64,000 bases of DNA from Thermotogota bacterium. GTDB lineage: Bacteria > Thermotogota > Thermotogae > Thermotogales > Fervidobacteriaceae. How positions within the stretch are numbered: the stretch's first letter is position 1; the number at the start of each line of letters is the position of its first letter. Under the pieces are notes generated by a model that saw only the letters and a program-made list of their open reading frames with translations, searched no databases and had not been told where the DNA came from. Location: positions 1 through 64,000 of the forward strand of contig JAUQPP010000002.1 in the NCBI GenBank assembly GCA_030550315.1, read 5' to 3'. A program made the position numbers and the translations under genes. Of this stretch, positions 62,249-64,000 are shown piece after piece.

Positions 62249-63115
62249 CTAATCTCGGTCAAAATTGCGTAACAAATCAATCAATTCATCTTTTTCAAAA
62301 ACATACACACTACTGCACCACTTACAAGTAACCTCCGCTTTACCCTCTGCAATCAGACCGAGCATGTCATCTTTGCTGAGGACCAGCAATGCGTCCCTGG
62401 CCTTATCTTTCGAACAGCCACAGTGGAACATGACGTTAGAATTTTCGATGATGAGTTCGTTTGTTTCAAGTAACCAAGCAGCTAGTTCCTCTAGAGTACT
62501 CGAGCCCAAAGAGGAAGTAATGGAGAAATCTTGCATCTTGTTTTCAATTTTCTTGAGAATACCTTCATCAATTGACCTATCAAGCACTTGGATCGCAACT
62601 CCTCCAGCTCTAATAACTCCATCTTTATTCATCAGCACTCCTAACGCAAAAGCTGATGGAATCTGTTCGGAAACGGTAAAATAATACGCTACATCCTCGG
62701 CTATTTCACCCGAAACTATAGGAACCTTGGAAATCATCGGATTGCGTAATCCAACATCTCTGACCACCGTCAACGTCCCCTTTCCTACAGCGCTCCTGAC
62801 GTCAAATTTTCCGAGTTCGTTTCGTTCGAGCTCGAACTGTTTGTTTGTTATGTATCCCCTAACGGTAAATTTTGAATTTGCCTGCGCACTGACACTACCG
62901 GCAGGCCCGTCCCCACTCAGAACGAACGTGATCATTTCTCTTTCCGACAACCAGGGACACACAAGCCCCGCCGCCACCAGTAACCTTCCGAGCACCACTG
63001 TTGGCAGGTAAGAGAGGCCATGCTGTTTTCTTGCAAAATCCACAAAATCGGTACCATCAAGCAAAGAAAACCTTAACTTTCCGGCGTAAGCAGTGCCATA
63101 AACGATTTTTCCCAT
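62249..63115 (-). CDS. hslO: Redox-regulated chaperone Hsp33
   Basis: FHCGCSKDKARDALLVLSKDDM...VTCKWCSSVYVF zinc/redox cysteines. Confidence 0.95.
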   Translation of the reverse strand: MGKIVYGTAYAGKLRFSLLDGTDFVDFARKQHGLSYLPTVVLGRLLVAAGLVCPWLSEREMITFVLSGDGPAGSVSAQANSKFTVRGYITNKQFELERNELGKFDVRSAVGKGTLTVVRDVGLRNPMISKVPIVSGEIAEDVAYYFTVSEQIPSAFALGVLMNKDGVIRAGGVAIQVLDRSIDEGILKKIENKMQDFSITSSLGSSTLEELAAWLLETNELIIENSNVMFHCGCSKDKARDALLVLSKDDMLGLIAEGKAEVTCKWCSSVYVFEKDELIDLLRNFDRD

Positions 63116-63256
63116 ACCATCACTCCTTACAGAGGTTTAGTAATTGCACCGTGAGAAATCTTTAACCTGATTCGTTTTCATCTGGCTAATTGAGATTATA
63201 CTACAAAAGATTTCAAAATCTACATTTCTCTCTGTTTCTCTAATTCAAAGTGTGGG

Positions 63257-63265
63257 TGGTAAAAT
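63257..63265 (+). promoter_or_regulatory. Extended -10-like element TGGTAAAAT
   Basis: gtgggTGGTAAAATaaac upstream of the 63316 CDS. Confidence 0.4.
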
Positions 63266-63315
63266 AAACTGTGAAAGGCGAACGTAAGGCAAGCTGAAAT
63301 TGGGAGGGAGCTCCT

Positions 63316-63924
63316 GTGGCGTCTGCCGATGTATCGAAAATAGAGGAGCTAATATCGAGGGTTCCCGGCGTTAAGGCGGTAAAAGTCGTGGGAAGTGGTG
63401 GAGAACTGCAGGAAATTCACGTAATTACAACGAGTGATAAAAGCCCGAAGCAGCTTGTTCGGGATATAGAAACGGTTGTACTGGCGAGCACGGGTTTTAG
63501 ATTGGATCGGAAAATAATCTCCATCGCACAGGTGGAATCCGATGTCAAGTTACAGAAGGTCGTTCCGTTTCAATTGACGAGTGTGAAAATCGAAAGCGTT
63601 GATGAAAGAACTGTGCGTGTTAGGGTAACCATTGAACACGGGGAAGAGGAGTTCTACGGTGAATACACTGGTCCGAAAACGAGCAGAAACATTCCGAAGG
63701 TGGTTGGTACTGCTGTTTTGAATGCGCTGTCTGATGTTCATGATTTTGCTCTTTCGTTTGATGATTATGCGGAGGTTTTCCTTGTTGGCAAAAAGTACAT
63801 CGTTGTTCACGTTACTAAGCAGTACAATGGGGCGGAGGAAAGCGTTATCGGAACTGCGGCCTTTGATGGTAACTTAGAAAGGTCAATAGCTGAAGCGGTC
63901 CTCGACGCATTCCGACGAATGTGA
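63316..63924 (+). CDS. Hypothetical protein (GTG start)
   Basis: Strong SD (GGGAGGGAG) and coherent 202-aa ORF: ISRVPGVKAVKVVGSGGELQEIHVITTSDKSPKQLVRDIETVVLASTGFRLDRKIISIAQ. Confidence 0.75.
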   Translation: MASADVSKIEELISRVPGVKAVKVVGSGGELQEIHVITTSDKSPKQLVRDIETVVLASTGFRLDRKIISIAQVESDVKLQKVVPFQLTSVKIESVDERTVRVRVTIEHGEEEFYGEYTGPKTSRNIPKVVGTAVLNALSDVHDFALSFDDYAEVFLVGKKYIVVHVTKQYNGAEESVIGTAAFDGNLERSIAEAVLDAFRRM

Positions 63925-63952
63925 TTCTTATTGCAAGACCGCCAATTCCTGT

Positions 63953-63980
63953 AAGGGCTGAGGTGTTCCTCGGCCCTTTT
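63953..63980 (+). terminator. Intrinsic terminator
   Basis: GGGCTGAGG-tgtt-CCTCGGCCC-TTTT. Confidence 0.85.
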
Positions 63981-64000
63981 AATTGTAAACTTGTAACATT

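Overview
This 64 kb window is a gene-dense chromosomal segment that looks like a thermophilic bacterium of the Thermotogales, probably Fervidobacterium-like. The taxonomic call is an inference from gene content and protein style. Almost all of it is core gene content: ispG, gmk/rpoZ/remA/yicC, transketolase, Fe-ADH, tRNA-Ala(GGC), groES-groEL, a DHFR, an EF-G-like GTPase, a flagellar operon (MotE-like, fliK, flgD, flgE, flbD, motA, motB, fliL, fliM, fliY), a GH1 glucosidase, hutI, rdgB, uvrA, mgtE, leuS, serS, dxs, fakA, fliW-csrA, gatC, smpB, deoC, glgD-glgC, a GNAT-IspF fusion, frr-uppS-cdsA, alaS, mreB and an mreC-like gene, a degenerate GGDEF gene, murA, a PglF/CapD-like gene and hslO. I found no CRISPR array, transposon, prophage or obvious defence island. 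The least ordinary signals are: (1) the mgtE 5' leader, with an extended -10 promoter, a foldable region, a very strong Shine-Dalgarno and a 14-codon proline-containing small ORF (MDYPSCCNPLNKPP*), a candidate leader-peptide Mg2+ switch not matching the M-box; (2) a GNAT-like domain fused to an IspF whose C-terminal TTTEKLG motif is replaced; (3) an extended -10 promoter directly before the groEL terminator, so that folA transcripts would start inside the hairpin; (4) a degenerate GGDEF protein in an mreB / mreC-like cell-shape cluster; (5) a helical insertion in MotB. No sequence search or folding was run; all family calls come from reading the sequence.
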